The notes under the pieces are model-generated. The model did no database searches. It saw only the letters and a program-made list of their open reading frames with translations, and was not told the origin of the DNA. This document shows positions 35,101 to 41,659 of a DNA stretch of 64,000 nucleotides, in pieces. Within the stretch, counting starts at the first letter, position 1; every line of letters starts with the position of its first letter. The position numbers and the translations under genes are program-made. The stretch comes from Rhodococcus sp. P-2 (GTDB lineage Bacteria > Actinomycetota > Actinomycetes > Mycobacteriales > Mycobacteriaceae), in contig NZ_CP066779.1 of NCBI RefSeq assembly GCF_016598535.1, positions 4,648,053 to 4,712,052 of the forward strand, written 5' to 3'.

Positions 35101-35512
35101 GCTGACCAGCGGCGGGAAGGCCGACGGCCTCTATCGTGATCTCTTCACCGAAGCCGCAGCCGCATTGGTCGGACTCGAACCTCCGCAAGCCCTCGCCCCG
35201 AACCCCGCGAGTGTGGAGTCGATTCCGGATTCGGTTCTGGGCAAGTACAGCTCGGGCGGAATAGCAATCGAGTTCCGCCGTGGAGAGTCCGCTGACGAAG
35301 CCGTGATCACCGTCATCGGTGACGTCATCCCGAATCCCGAGGAAGACGAAACAGCTCCGAAGAAGCCTGCAACGGTAGCCACTCTCGTGCCGTCCCAGAT
35401 TCCGGGGACCTGGACCACCCGTCAACCCGGGGCCGCCGGTTGGACGACGGTACGGCCGCACCGCGACGGCGTGTACGTCGGATTCCGCTTCCTACCACGG
35501 GTCAACGCGTGA
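32144..35512 (+). CDS. Fusion of S9 acyl-peptidase and S12 beta-lactamase-type serine hydrolase
   Basis: This 1122-residue protein joins two complete serine hydrolases. Residues 1-395 form a beta-propeller with repeated WSPDGT/FSPDGT blades. Residues 400-655 are the S9 alpha/beta-hydrolase (DIHGGPHNAW, Ser511 in GYSYGGYS, Asp592 in GKSDERCP, His624 in GASHGF), like acylaminoacyl-peptidases. From about 670 a serine-beta-lactamase/DD-peptidase fold of family S12 follows, with SITK 727-730, YSN 819-821 and HDG 963-965 in place of KTG. A final beta-barrel-like segment (VLGKYSSGGIAIEFRRGE) resembles the C-terminal domain of D-aminopeptidases and EstB-like proteins. There is no signal peptide. It overlaps the next gene by 4 bp. 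It could process acylated, D-residue or cyclic peptides; the substrate is unknown. Confidence 0.88.
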   Translation: MTDRPFVLDDLHRVVTPTETALSPDGTVVVFVRSEIVAGKATTSLWAVSRDSQARRLTTGPADSAPRFSPDGTSIAFLRKVGDSAQLHLIPFAGGEAETLTTAASLPLGAGAAAWSPDGKAIAFAAVVSRSDSTDPNAPIVTDRLGYKVDGAGWLGTFRRHLHTVDLETKAVRRLTDGDWNADVPSWSPDGTALAFTANLESDSDLNLTFSAYRVLVDDLSVPPQRLGHATGVQGSTLWHPNGDSVVAIGTPEVRVGTADLIRLSVPGPTETPVDVTLTAHLDRNVMPGAPGYPGGTPALSNTRDEIVFCLRDRGWTHLYAADIETGTSRSLVANPNEVVSALSVARDARVASVIITTQQSFGEVALVDLDSGDVTTLTEFTAEALPEVTLFAAEEREFTISDGRTVHGWLLSAPETSGAAPLLLDIHGGPHNAWTGVADTYHPAHQVLAAQGWRILTLNPRGSDGYGADFMYAVNGAWGTSDQADFLEPIDALVAEGLVDGDRLAITGYSYGGYSTCHLTSATDRFAAAVAGGLICDFNAMAGVCDFGPHLASLATGTTVPENSAGLLAASPLAAVKNVVTPTLILHGKSDERCPLGQAEAWFAALRQQHVPTRLVAYPGASHGFLVNGSISHRIDYSTRLIEWVKRYTSAKLPKTGLANASAGADAWKRSLDVLCERYGVTGAQFGILTLDSSGKEITRTTVASGVINADTGVEVSTDSLFQIGSITKVWTAMLVMQLVDEGLLDLDATVRSILPDFALQDEETAARITVRALLNHRNGIDGDLFIDKGRGDDVVERYVEGLRDFRQVHPLEDGFAYSNSAYVLAARIVEVLRGGIWDDILKERIIDPLGLAHTLTLTGDAPRYSVAAGHTGNSVVMPVWPITRSMGPAGCITASIGDLLTFAELGLLEGRSVDGVRIVSEKSAAAMRTPEIDISDLFPDKSGWGLGWFHETWSGEEIFGHDGSTIGQHAYLRIFPRHNVAIALLTSGGKADGLYRDLFTEAAAALVGLEPPQALAPNPASVESIPDSVLGKYSSGGIAIEFRRGESADEAVITVIGDVIPNPEEDETAPKKPATVATLVPSQIPGTWTTRQPGAAGWTTVRPHRDGVYVGFRFLPRVNA

Positions 35513-36930
35513 CGACGACCGATACACATACGATGACGGAAACACAGAACGCCGAAACACCGAACGCCAGCGAACTCGAGGAATCAAAGATGCAAGAACA
35601 GCTTCAGGAACTCGTCGATCAGTGGAGGGTCGAGGCGAACATCCCCGGCGTCTCGGTCGGAATTGTGTATGGCGACAAGGACATCGTCGTCACCAGCGGC
35701 ATCGAGAGCATCCAAACCCAGCTCCCGGTCACCGACAAGACGATGTTCATGATCGGTTCCACCACAAAGGTTTTTGCTGCAACTGCCGCGATGGCACTGG
35801 TCGAGGACGGCCTTCTCGATCTCGACACCCCGCTGATCGAGTACGTCCCCGAACTGACCCTCGCCGACGACGAAGCCACCCGCACCGTCACGATGCGTCA
35901 CCTCCTGACGCACACCGGCGGATTCACCGGCGACGCCAGCCTCTCGGCCGGTTGGGGCGAAGACGCCCTGGGCCGGTCGATTTCACGGCTGAAAGAACTG
36001 CGACAGGAATTTCCCGTCGGAGAAGTCTTCTCCTACAGCAACTCCGGGTTCGTTCTCGCCGGATACGTCGTGGCCAAGATCAGCGGACTGACCTTCGAAG
36101 AGTTGGTCAAGCAGCGCGTTCTGGACCCACTCGACATGAAGAACTCGGCGTTCCTGCCCTGGGACGTGATGACTCACCGGTTTGCACTCGGCCACTACAT
36201 CCGCGACGGTGAGCCGTTCGTGTCCAACGAGACGGGGCTTGACCGCGGCATGACGCCCTGCGGCGGAATGTGGTCCTCGGTGCGCGATCAGCTCGTCTGG
36301 GCACGCTACGCACTCTCGGGCGAACACCCCGGTGAGGGACAGCCGCTCGACGAGTCCACCCGGTTGCTGATGCAGAAGCCGCAACGTCCCGCAGCGATGA
36401 TGTTCGAGGAGGTCGGCATCGGCTGGCTGCTGACTCGATACGGAACCACCCAGGTAGTGCGGCACGGCGGAAACGTCAGCAACCTCCAGGTCTCCGAGTT
36501 CCTGACGGTGCCCGAGAAGAACTTCGCCGTCACCGTGCTCACCAACGCACTCGGCGGCGGAATCGGCAAGAAGATCGTCGACTGGTGCATGGCCAACCTC
36601 GCGGAACTGCCCGCTCCGGCATCTCTCGACGTGGTCGAACCCGCTCCGTCGGCCGTCGACGCCGTCCTGGGCAAGTACCAGGCCGGCAACCTGACGATGA
36701 CCGTCGCCCCCGGCGACGAGGGAATCGGCGTCCGCATGGGCAGTGCGCAGGACCTCGGCGAATACGAGGACATCGTCTGGCCGCCGGCGATCCCTATAGC
36801 CTTCCTCAACGACCTCGACTTCGCTTCACGCGCCGACACCACGCGGACGTTGGGACGCTTCGTCACCGACGACACGGGACGCGCCGTGATGCTCGAATTC
36901 GGCGGCCGAACCGCCAAGCGAGTGGCTTGA
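35509..36930 (+). CDS. S12 beta-lactamase-family serine hydrolase
   Basis: This 473-residue member of the beta-lactamase/D-aminopeptidase S12 family has STTK at 84-87, YSN at 176-178 and HGG at 319-321 (KTG equivalent). The C-terminal VLGKYQAGNLTMTVAPGDEG domain resembles the end of the preceding fusion protein. The two S12 parts share FQIG/FMIGS-TK spacing, MQLVDEGLLDLD/MALVEDGLLDLD and FAYSNSAYVLA/FSYSNSGFVLA, so they look like duplicates. The start is GTG 35509, overlapping the upstream stop as GTGA; ATG 35533 is an alternative. There is no signal peptide. It is probably a cytoplasmic esterase, peptidase or amidase rather than a true beta-lactamase. Confidence 0.87.
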   Translation: MTTTDTHTMTETQNAETPNASELEESKMQEQLQELVDQWRVEANIPGVSVGIVYGDKDIVVTSGIESIQTQLPVTDKTMFMIGSTTKVFAATAAMALVEDGLLDLDTPLIEYVPELTLADDEATRTVTMRHLLTHTGGFTGDASLSAGWGEDALGRSISRLKELRQEFPVGEVFSYSNSGFVLAGYVVAKISGLTFEELVKQRVLDPLDMKNSAFLPWDVMTHRFALGHYIRDGEPFVSNETGLDRGMTPCGGMWSSVRDQLVWARYALSGEHPGEGQPLDESTRLLMQKPQRPAAMMFEEVGIGWLLTRYGTTQVVRHGGNVSNLQVSEFLTVPEKNFAVTVLTNALGGGIGKKIVDWCMANLAELPAPASLDVVEPAPSAVDAVLGKYQAGNLTMTVAPGDEGIGVRMGSAQDLGEYEDIVWPPAIPIAFLNDLDFASRADTTRTLGRFVTDDTGRAVMLEFGGRTAKRVA

Positions 36931-36986
36931 TCCTCTAGACGGGTGACGCGGTCCGATCACGAGGCCGCGTCACCCGTCCTTGTATA

Positions 36987-37029
36987 TGCACAGCCTTTAC
37001 ATGTACACAGCCTTTGCATGTACACAGCC
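36987..37029. repeat. 17-bp tandem repeat in the leader of a histidine kinase gene
   Basis: TGCACAGCCTTTACATG (36987-37003) is followed by TACACAGCCTTTGCATG (37004-37020) and a partial TACACAGCC (37021-37029). It ends 22 bp before the kinase start codon, so it lies in or near the promoter or 5' leader. Confidence 0.9.
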
Positions 37030-37051
37030 GCGAAGGTACAGACTGGACGCC

Positions 37052-38440
37052 ATGAACGTCATCGGCGAGTCGATTCTGCACCCGTCCCGGTGGAGCGTGC
37101 GTGCCCGGACAACCGTGGCATCGACGCTCGTGATCGCCTTCTGCCTGGTGATCGCCGGGCTTGCACTGGTTTTCGTACTGGCGAACTCCCTCCATCTATC
37201 CGCACTGAACAGTTCCGAAGCTCGCGCCACGCAATTGGTCCAGCAACTCAGCGGAAAGAGCCCAGCCGATCTCGACCCGTCACTCCTGTCCACCGACAGT
37301 CAGGTCGGAATCGTTCAGATCGTCGACGCCGATCATCGAATAGCGGCCCAGTCTCCCGGAACCGAGAGCGGCCTACTGTCGGAACAGCTTCTCGGCCCCG
37401 ACGAGTCGGACGCCTACGGGAGGGTCAAGAAGTCCGACGACGAAGACTACTGGCTGATCGGACGCGGCGCGCAGACGCCGACCGGACCGGTCACCGTGTT
37501 CGTCGGCGCCGACCGCGAACCCGTTGAAACCGTGGTGACCACTGTTGCCGTTCTGCTGGCCATAGCCGGGCCCCTGGTTCTGGGACTTGCCGCGTTCGCC
37601 ACGTACCGCCTGGTGGGTTCGGCTCTCGCTCCCGTGGAACGCATCCGCGCTCGCGTTGCCTCGATTTCGAGTGGGCGCCAGGGTGAACGAGTTCCGGTTC
37701 CGTCCGGGAACGACGAGATAGCCCGGCTGGCAACAACAATGAACGACATGCTCGCGCGCCTCGACGAGGGTGCACTTGCTCAACAACGATTTGTCAGCGA
37801 CGCCTCACACGAGTTGCGCAGTCCGCTGTCCACGATCACGACGGCTCTGGAACTGGCACACCGACGCCCGGATCTCCTCGACGACGCGTTGATCGAAGAC
37901 GCACTACTCCCCGAGGCGCGCCGGATGCGGCAATTGATCGAGGATCTTTTGATTCTCGCGCGCTCGGACGAAAGCGAACTCGAATCCGTCGGTACCGTCG
38001 TGGACGTCGACCTCGACGACATTCTGTTCGCCGAGCAGAAGCGGATCGACGGTATCTCGGAGATCGCGGTCACCGCCCGTGTTGCTCCGGTTCGCGTCTC
38101 CGGGGACCCGAGAGCGTTGGCGCGTATGGTGCGCAACCTGGTCGACAATGCAGTGCGGCACGCCGAGACCATGGTGCATCTCGAATGCTCCGAAGACGGC
38201 CACGACGCCCAGATCGTGATCGAGGACGACGGGCCCGGAATCCCTGCAGCAGAACGCGAACGAATCTTCGGACGCTTCGTCCGCCTCGACCAGCCGCGGT
38301 CGAGGCAGGGAGGTGGCTCCGGACTCGGGCTCTCCATCGCGTCGGAAATTGTTGCGGCGCACCACGGAACCATCACCGTTGGCGAGAGTGCCGGCGGCGG
38401 GAGTCGATTCGAGGTGACGATTCCGCTACCGACCGACTGA
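37052..38440 (+). CDS. Two-component sensor histidine kinase (HAMP-HisKA type)
   Basis: This 462-residue sensor kinase has TM1 at about 22-44, an extracytoplasmic region of about 110 residues and TM2 at about 162-184. A HAMP domain (LVGSALAPVERIRARVASIS...) precedes HisKA with SDASHELRSPLSTI (His253). The ATPase domain has MVRNLVDNAVRHA, DDGPGIP, RIFGRFVRLD and GSGLGLSI. It resembles the actinobacterial TrcS/TcrY class. ATG 37052 has GGA 5 bp upstream; longer in-frame starts run into the 17-bp repeats. Its likely partner, an OmpR-type regulator, is encoded convergently with only 3 bp between the stops. Confidence 0.93.
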   Translation: MNVIGESILHPSRWSVRARTTVASTLVIAFCLVIAGLALVFVLANSLHLSALNSSEARATQLVQQLSGKSPADLDPSLLSTDSQVGIVQIVDADHRIAAQSPGTESGLLSEQLLGPDESDAYGRVKKSDDEDYWLIGRGAQTPTGPVTVFVGADREPVETVVTTVAVLLAIAGPLVLGLAAFATYRLVGSALAPVERIRARVASISSGRQGERVPVPSGNDEIARLATTMNDMLARLDEGALAQQRFVSDASHELRSPLSTITTALELAHRRPDLLDDALIEDALLPEARRMRQLIEDLLILARSDESELESVGTVVDVDLDDILFAEQKRIDGISEIAVTARVAPVRVSGDPRALARMVRNLVDNAVRHAETMVHLECSEDGHDAQIVIEDDGPGIPAAERERIFGRFVRLDQPRSRQGGGSGLGLSIASEIVAAHHGTITVGESAGGGSRFEVTIPLPTD

Positions 38441-38443
38441 AGA

Positions 38444-39118
38444 TCAGGCACTGCCGACAAAGCGGTACCCGACGCCTCGAATGGTTTCGATGCTGCGGGT
38501 TCCGAACGGGAGGTCGACCTTCTTCCGTAGGTATCCGATGTAGACCTCGACGATGTTCTCGTCACCTTCGTAGTTGGTGTCCCAGACGGAGCGAACGATC
38601 TCGCTCTTGGTGACCACCACTCCGTTGTTGCGCATGAGGAACTCGAGAACGCTGTACTCGCGTGGCGTCAGCGTCAACTCGATTCCCGCTCTGATCACCT
38701 GATGTTTCGCGGGGTCGAGGGACAGGTCTCCCACAGTGAGTATCGATGGACGCTGGGGAGCGCCGCGCCGGACCAGTGCGCGGAGCCTCGCTAGGAGTAC
38801 GACAAACGAGAAGGGTTTGACCAGGTAATCGTCGGCACCGAGGTCGAAAGCATCAGCGAGGTCGTATTCGCCGTCCTTCGCCGAGAGCATGAGGATCGGC
38901 GTCCAGACCTCCCGGGCGCGTAGGTCCCGCACGATGTCGTATCCGTGTTTGCCCGGCAACATGATGTCGAGAACGATCACGTCGAATTCGTCGTTGCAGG
39001 CAGTCGCGAAGCCGTCGTCCCCGTTGAGTTCCACTGCGGTCACGAATCCCTCGGCTACCAATCCCCGCCGGATCGTCTCGGCCAGGCGCACTTCGTCTTC
39101 GACTACCAGTACTCGCAC
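38444..39118 (-). CDS. OmpR/PhoB-family response regulator
   Basis: This 224-residue regulator starts MRVLVVEDEVRLAETIRRGL. The phospho-acceptor is Asp51 in VIVLDIMLPGKHG, and the switch Lys is in YLVKPF. The C-terminal winged helix (LTLTPREYSVLEFLMRNNGVVVTKSEIVRSVW, VYIGYLRKKVD, TIRGVGYRF) is OmpR-like. It is the evident partner of the kinase encoded head-on at 37052-38440. I place the start at GTG 39118, preceded by GGGG; GTG 39121 and ATG 39184 are in frame. The targets may include the PAP2 gene that begins about 50-120 bp away in the opposite direction. Confidence 0.92.
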   Translation of the reverse strand: MRVLVVEDEVRLAETIRRGLVAEGFVTAVELNGDDGFATACNDEFDVIVLDIMLPGKHGYDIVRDLRAREVWTPILMLSAKDGEYDLADAFDLGADDYLVKPFSFVVLLARLRALVRRGAPQRPSILTVGDLSLDPAKHQVIRAGIELTLTPREYSVLEFLMRNNGVVVTKSEIVRSVWDTNYEGDENIVEVYIGYLRKKVDLPFGTRSIETIRGVGYRFVGSA

Positions 39119-39235
39119 CACCGGCCCCGTTTCGTCGACACGCAGTTGTTCGGATGCACCCAGTAGAGCAGACGGTAGGCCCATGACCGAGTTCCGTTCA
39201 GCATTTCTTCAGCTTCGGATCGTCACACTGCATTC

Positions 39236-40069
39236 ATGCCAGCAACTGTGTCGACCGTGCGAAACGTGGTCACCGAAGTCTTGACCGAGAGCACCACTGC
39301 AGAAATTGCGGTTGCCGCAATCGTGGTTGCCGCCGCGCTGTTCGCCTTCGGTTCGATCTACCGGGCGTCCAGCGTTCGGTCAACAGCGCTCCGCGCCTGC
39401 GGACTCGTGCTCGCACTCGTGACGCTCTCGATCCAGGTGTATCGAAACGGATGGTTGACGAGCTTCGACGAACCGCTGACCAACTGGATGGTCGATCATC
39501 GGAGCGGCACCCTGGACCAGATCGCAGTCGCAGTCACAGATCTCGGCAGCCCGGTAGCCACCGCGCTGCTCGGGATCACGTGCGGAGTGCTCATCTCGTG
39601 GCGAGCGCGTTCGGTAGTTCCAGGCTTGATCGTGATCGGAACCGTCGGCGGTGCAGCAGTCGCCTGCACAGTCGTCAAAGCACTGGTCGGCCGCGAACGT
39701 CCGCCGACCAGTATCCAAGTACTTCTCGAGACCGGCCACTCGTTCCCGTCCGGTCACGTGACCGGCACAGCAGCGCTTTTCGGCATTGCGGTTCTCGTTG
39801 TGAGCGTCGACCGAACGCCGGCCGTCAAACGCCTTCTGATGCTTCTCGCCGTGACGGTCACCGTTGTCGTCGCGCTCACTCGCCTCTACTTGGGAGCTCA
39901 CTGGCTCACCGACGTCGTTGCCGGAGCCGTTCTCGCTACGCTTGCGGTCACTGTGGGAGGAGCAGTCTTCCGGTTCGTCGGCACGCACAAACAAGCCGAA
40001 TCAACTACTGCTGCAGCGTGCTCTGAAGAACCTTCAGTACTTCACGAGCCGCAGTCGGCCCGGTATTGA
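39236..40069 (+). CDS. PAP2-family membrane phosphatase
   Basis: This 277-residue protein has about six transmembrane segments and the three lipid-phosphatase motifs. These are KALVGRERPP (KxxxxxxRP), GHSFPSGH (PSGH) and TRLYLGAHWLTDV (SRxxxxxHxxxD, with the Ser replaced by Thr). Such proteins remove phosphate from lipids such as undecaprenyl diphosphate, phosphatidic acid or mannosyl lipid phosphates. It is divergent from the OmpR-type regulator. Its last 65 bp overlap the 3' end of the convergent siderophore-lipoprotein gene; both reading frames look real to the end. Confidence 0.88.
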   Translation: MPATVSTVRNVVTEVLTESTTAEIAVAAIVVAAALFAFGSIYRASSVRSTALRACGLVLALVTLSIQVYRNGWLTSFDEPLTNWMVDHRSGTLDQIAVAVTDLGSPVATALLGITCGVLISWRARSVVPGLIVIGTVGGAAVACTVVKALVGRERPPTSIQVLLETGHSFPSGHVTGTAALFGIAVLVVSVDRTPAVKRLLMLLAVTVTVVVALTRLYLGAHWLTDVVAGAVLATLAVTVGGAVFRFVGTHKQAESTTAAACSEEPSVLHEPQSARY

Positions 40070-41039
40070 GGTAGAAGACGTCGTCGTCGACAGCAACGGC
40101 ATGATTGGCAACCACCCCACGTAACTGCGCCCACAACGGCGCGTTGGTCAACGTCGCCGGGTCCCCGCCCTGCACCCCGTAGAAGATCCAATCAGCGTCC
40201 GCCACGTTCAGCTCTTCCTCACTGATGTCTCTCGAAGTGTCGTCGAATTGCTGCGACTCCGGACGCGCCAGACCGGCATCCTGGGCGATACTTCCGGTGA
40301 ATGAAGGAATACCGAAGATGCGCAGGCGATTTCCGTTCTGTCGGGTGAACGACACCGTGGGCGGCGATGACAGGGAAGCACCGAGGGCCGCCGCGTCGGC
40401 GTTGAACGTATCCAGTAGCGCCGTCGCCTGTTGCGTCTTTCCGACTCCGTCGGCTACCAGCAGGAAGTCCTGCTTCCAGTAGACACCGGTCCCCTGCGTT
40501 GCCACCGTGGGTGCGATAGCCGAAAGCTGGTCGTAGAGCGAATCAGCGTCCTTTCCTGCAACATTCATCAAGATCAGGTCAGGATCGAGCGTGACGATCG
40601 CTTCGAAATTCGGGGTGAAGCGACCACCAGCGTCAACGACATCACCTAGCTGAGTACGGAATTCCGGGTAGGCAGCCGACAAGTACGGCGGAACCAGGTC
40701 CGCACCGTCACCACGCGTCGAACCTGCGGGCACGACACCGAGCGACAGCAGTGCGTCGGCCTGTCCGGTCGAGATCACCACCACCTTCTGCGGCTGCGAT
40801 TCGATCGTGGTGTCTCCTTTGAAGTGAGAGACGGTGCGAGGAAACTCGCCGTCCGACTTTCCGCTCCCCATTCCGGCCGGGACTGCTCGCGGAGCGACGA
40901 ACGCAGAGTCCGTCGGCGCCGACGCACTGGTCCCTGAATCTGTGGTCGAGGCGTCCTCGCTCGAGCAGCCACTGAGAGTTGCCGCCAATGCCAGCGCGCC
41001 GATCAGCATTGCACTGCGTGACTTCTTTCGAAAATTCAT
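40005..41039 (-). CDS. Iron-siderophore ABC substrate-binding lipoprotein (orphan no. 4)
   Basis: This 344-residue Peripla_BP_2 lipoprotein has lipobox AATLSGC with Cys25, then a Ser/Thr/Ala-rich linker. The body has FKGDTTIESQPQKVVVISTGQADALLSLGVVPAG, FEAIVTLDPDLILMN, LYDQLSAIAPTVAT and VFYLNTGPTAAREVLKVL. It would bind a ferric siderophore outside the membrane. ATG 41039 is chosen because it opens a basic n-region (MNFRKKSRSAM); several upstream in-frame ATGs exist. An IdeR-like box lies 51 bp upstream, shared with a divergent MarR gene. Its 3' end overlaps the PAP2 gene by 65 bp. No permease is adjacent. Confidence 0.88.
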   Translation of the reverse strand: MNFRKKSRSAMLIGALALAATLSGCSSEDASTTDSGTSASAPTDSAFVAPRAVPAGMGSGKSDGEFPRTVSHFKGDTTIESQPQKVVVISTGQADALLSLGVVPAGSTRGDGADLVPPYLSAAYPEFRTQLGDVVDAGGRFTPNFEAIVTLDPDLILMNVAGKDADSLYDQLSAIAPTVATQGTGVYWKQDFLLVADGVGKTQQATALLDTFNADAAALGASLSSPPTVSFTRQNGNRLRIFGIPSFTGSIAQDAGLARPESQQFDDTSRDISEEELNVADADWIFYGVQGGDPATLTNAPLWAQLRGVVANHAVAVDDDVFYLNTGPTAAREVLKVLQSTLQQ

Positions 41040-41089
41040 GATCATGTCCCGTACGTCGTGAAGCATGACAGCTTTTACTTCCGCCATGG

Positions 41090-41108
41090 TTAGGTGACCC
41101 TATCCTTC
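41090..41108. promoter_or_regulatory. IdeR/DmdR-type iron box (13/19)
   Basis: TTAGGTGACCCTATCCTTC matches the IdeR consensus at 13 of 19 positions, with a strong left half. It lies between siderophore lipoprotein no. 4 and the divergent MarR gene, just outside the MarR inverted repeat. The match is weaker than at the other loci. Confidence 0.55.
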
Positions 41109-41119
41109 GAAGAACTGTA

Positions 41120-41144
41120 AACTATATCTGTGTCAGATACAGTT
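41120..41144. promoter_or_regulatory. Inverted repeat over the MarR start codon (putative operator)
   Basis: AACTATATCTG (41120-41130) and CAGATACAGTT (41134-41144) form a 10-of-11 inverted repeat across a 3-base spacer. A longer imperfect symmetry extends to CTG and CAG on the flanks. The proposed GTG start of the MarR gene lies inside it. MarR proteins typically repress their own gene from such palindromes. Confidence 0.6.
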
Positions 41145-41642
41145 TCAGGGCGTGGATCACACGAGATCGATCACTACTCTGATCGCGTGCCCACTGCAGA
41201 AGAAACGTCGAGATCACTCATCGCTGCAGCATTCGAATTACGTCGAGCGCTGCGCGAATACATGGATGCGTCGGGCACCGACGCGACTTTGCCGGAGGCA
41301 CAATCCGAAGTACTTCACGATGTAGCACGTCATCCGGGCACTCGGATCGGGGCGGTGGCCGATCGACTCTCCCGGCGCCCGAACACCATCAGCACACTGG
41401 TGCGCACCCTCTCCGACAAGGACCTGATAGAGCGGCGACCCGACACCACGGACGGCCGAGTGAGCACACTTTTCGTGAAGGACGAGCGAAGCGCGCGTCG
41501 GGACCGTCGGTCCGAACTTCGCATCGGCGTCCTGGCCCAAGAACTGGCAGGTCTCGACGAGGGTGACCTCGACACACTGACCGCTGCCATCGGTATCCTC
41601 GACCGAGTCAATCGATCATTGAGAGTTCATGCGCCGCAGTAA
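41130..41642 (+). CDS. MarR-family transcriptional regulator
   Basis: This 170-residue protein has a winged helix: LPEAQSEVLHDVARHPGTRIGAVADRLSRRPNTISTLVRTLSDKDLIERRPDTTDGRVSTLFV, with the typical D-x-R-V-S/T wing. The flanking helices form the dimer. GTG 41130 sits inside an inverted repeat, so either the message is leaderless or translation begins further down, for example at GTG 41187. It is divergent from a siderophore lipoprotein gene across an iron box and is followed closely (17 bp) by another convergent one. It may adjust siderophore uptake, but no ligand is evident. Confidence 0.87.
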   Translation: MSDTVSGRGSHEIDHYSDRVPTAEETSRSLIAAAFELRRALREYMDASGTDATLPEAQSEVLHDVARHPGTRIGAVADRLSRRPNTISTLVRTLSDKDLIERRPDTTDGRVSTLFVKDERSARRDRRSELRIGVLAQELAGLDEGDLDTLTAAIGILDRVNRSLRVHAPQ

Positions 41643-41659
41643 TGCGGCGGTAATGCTGC

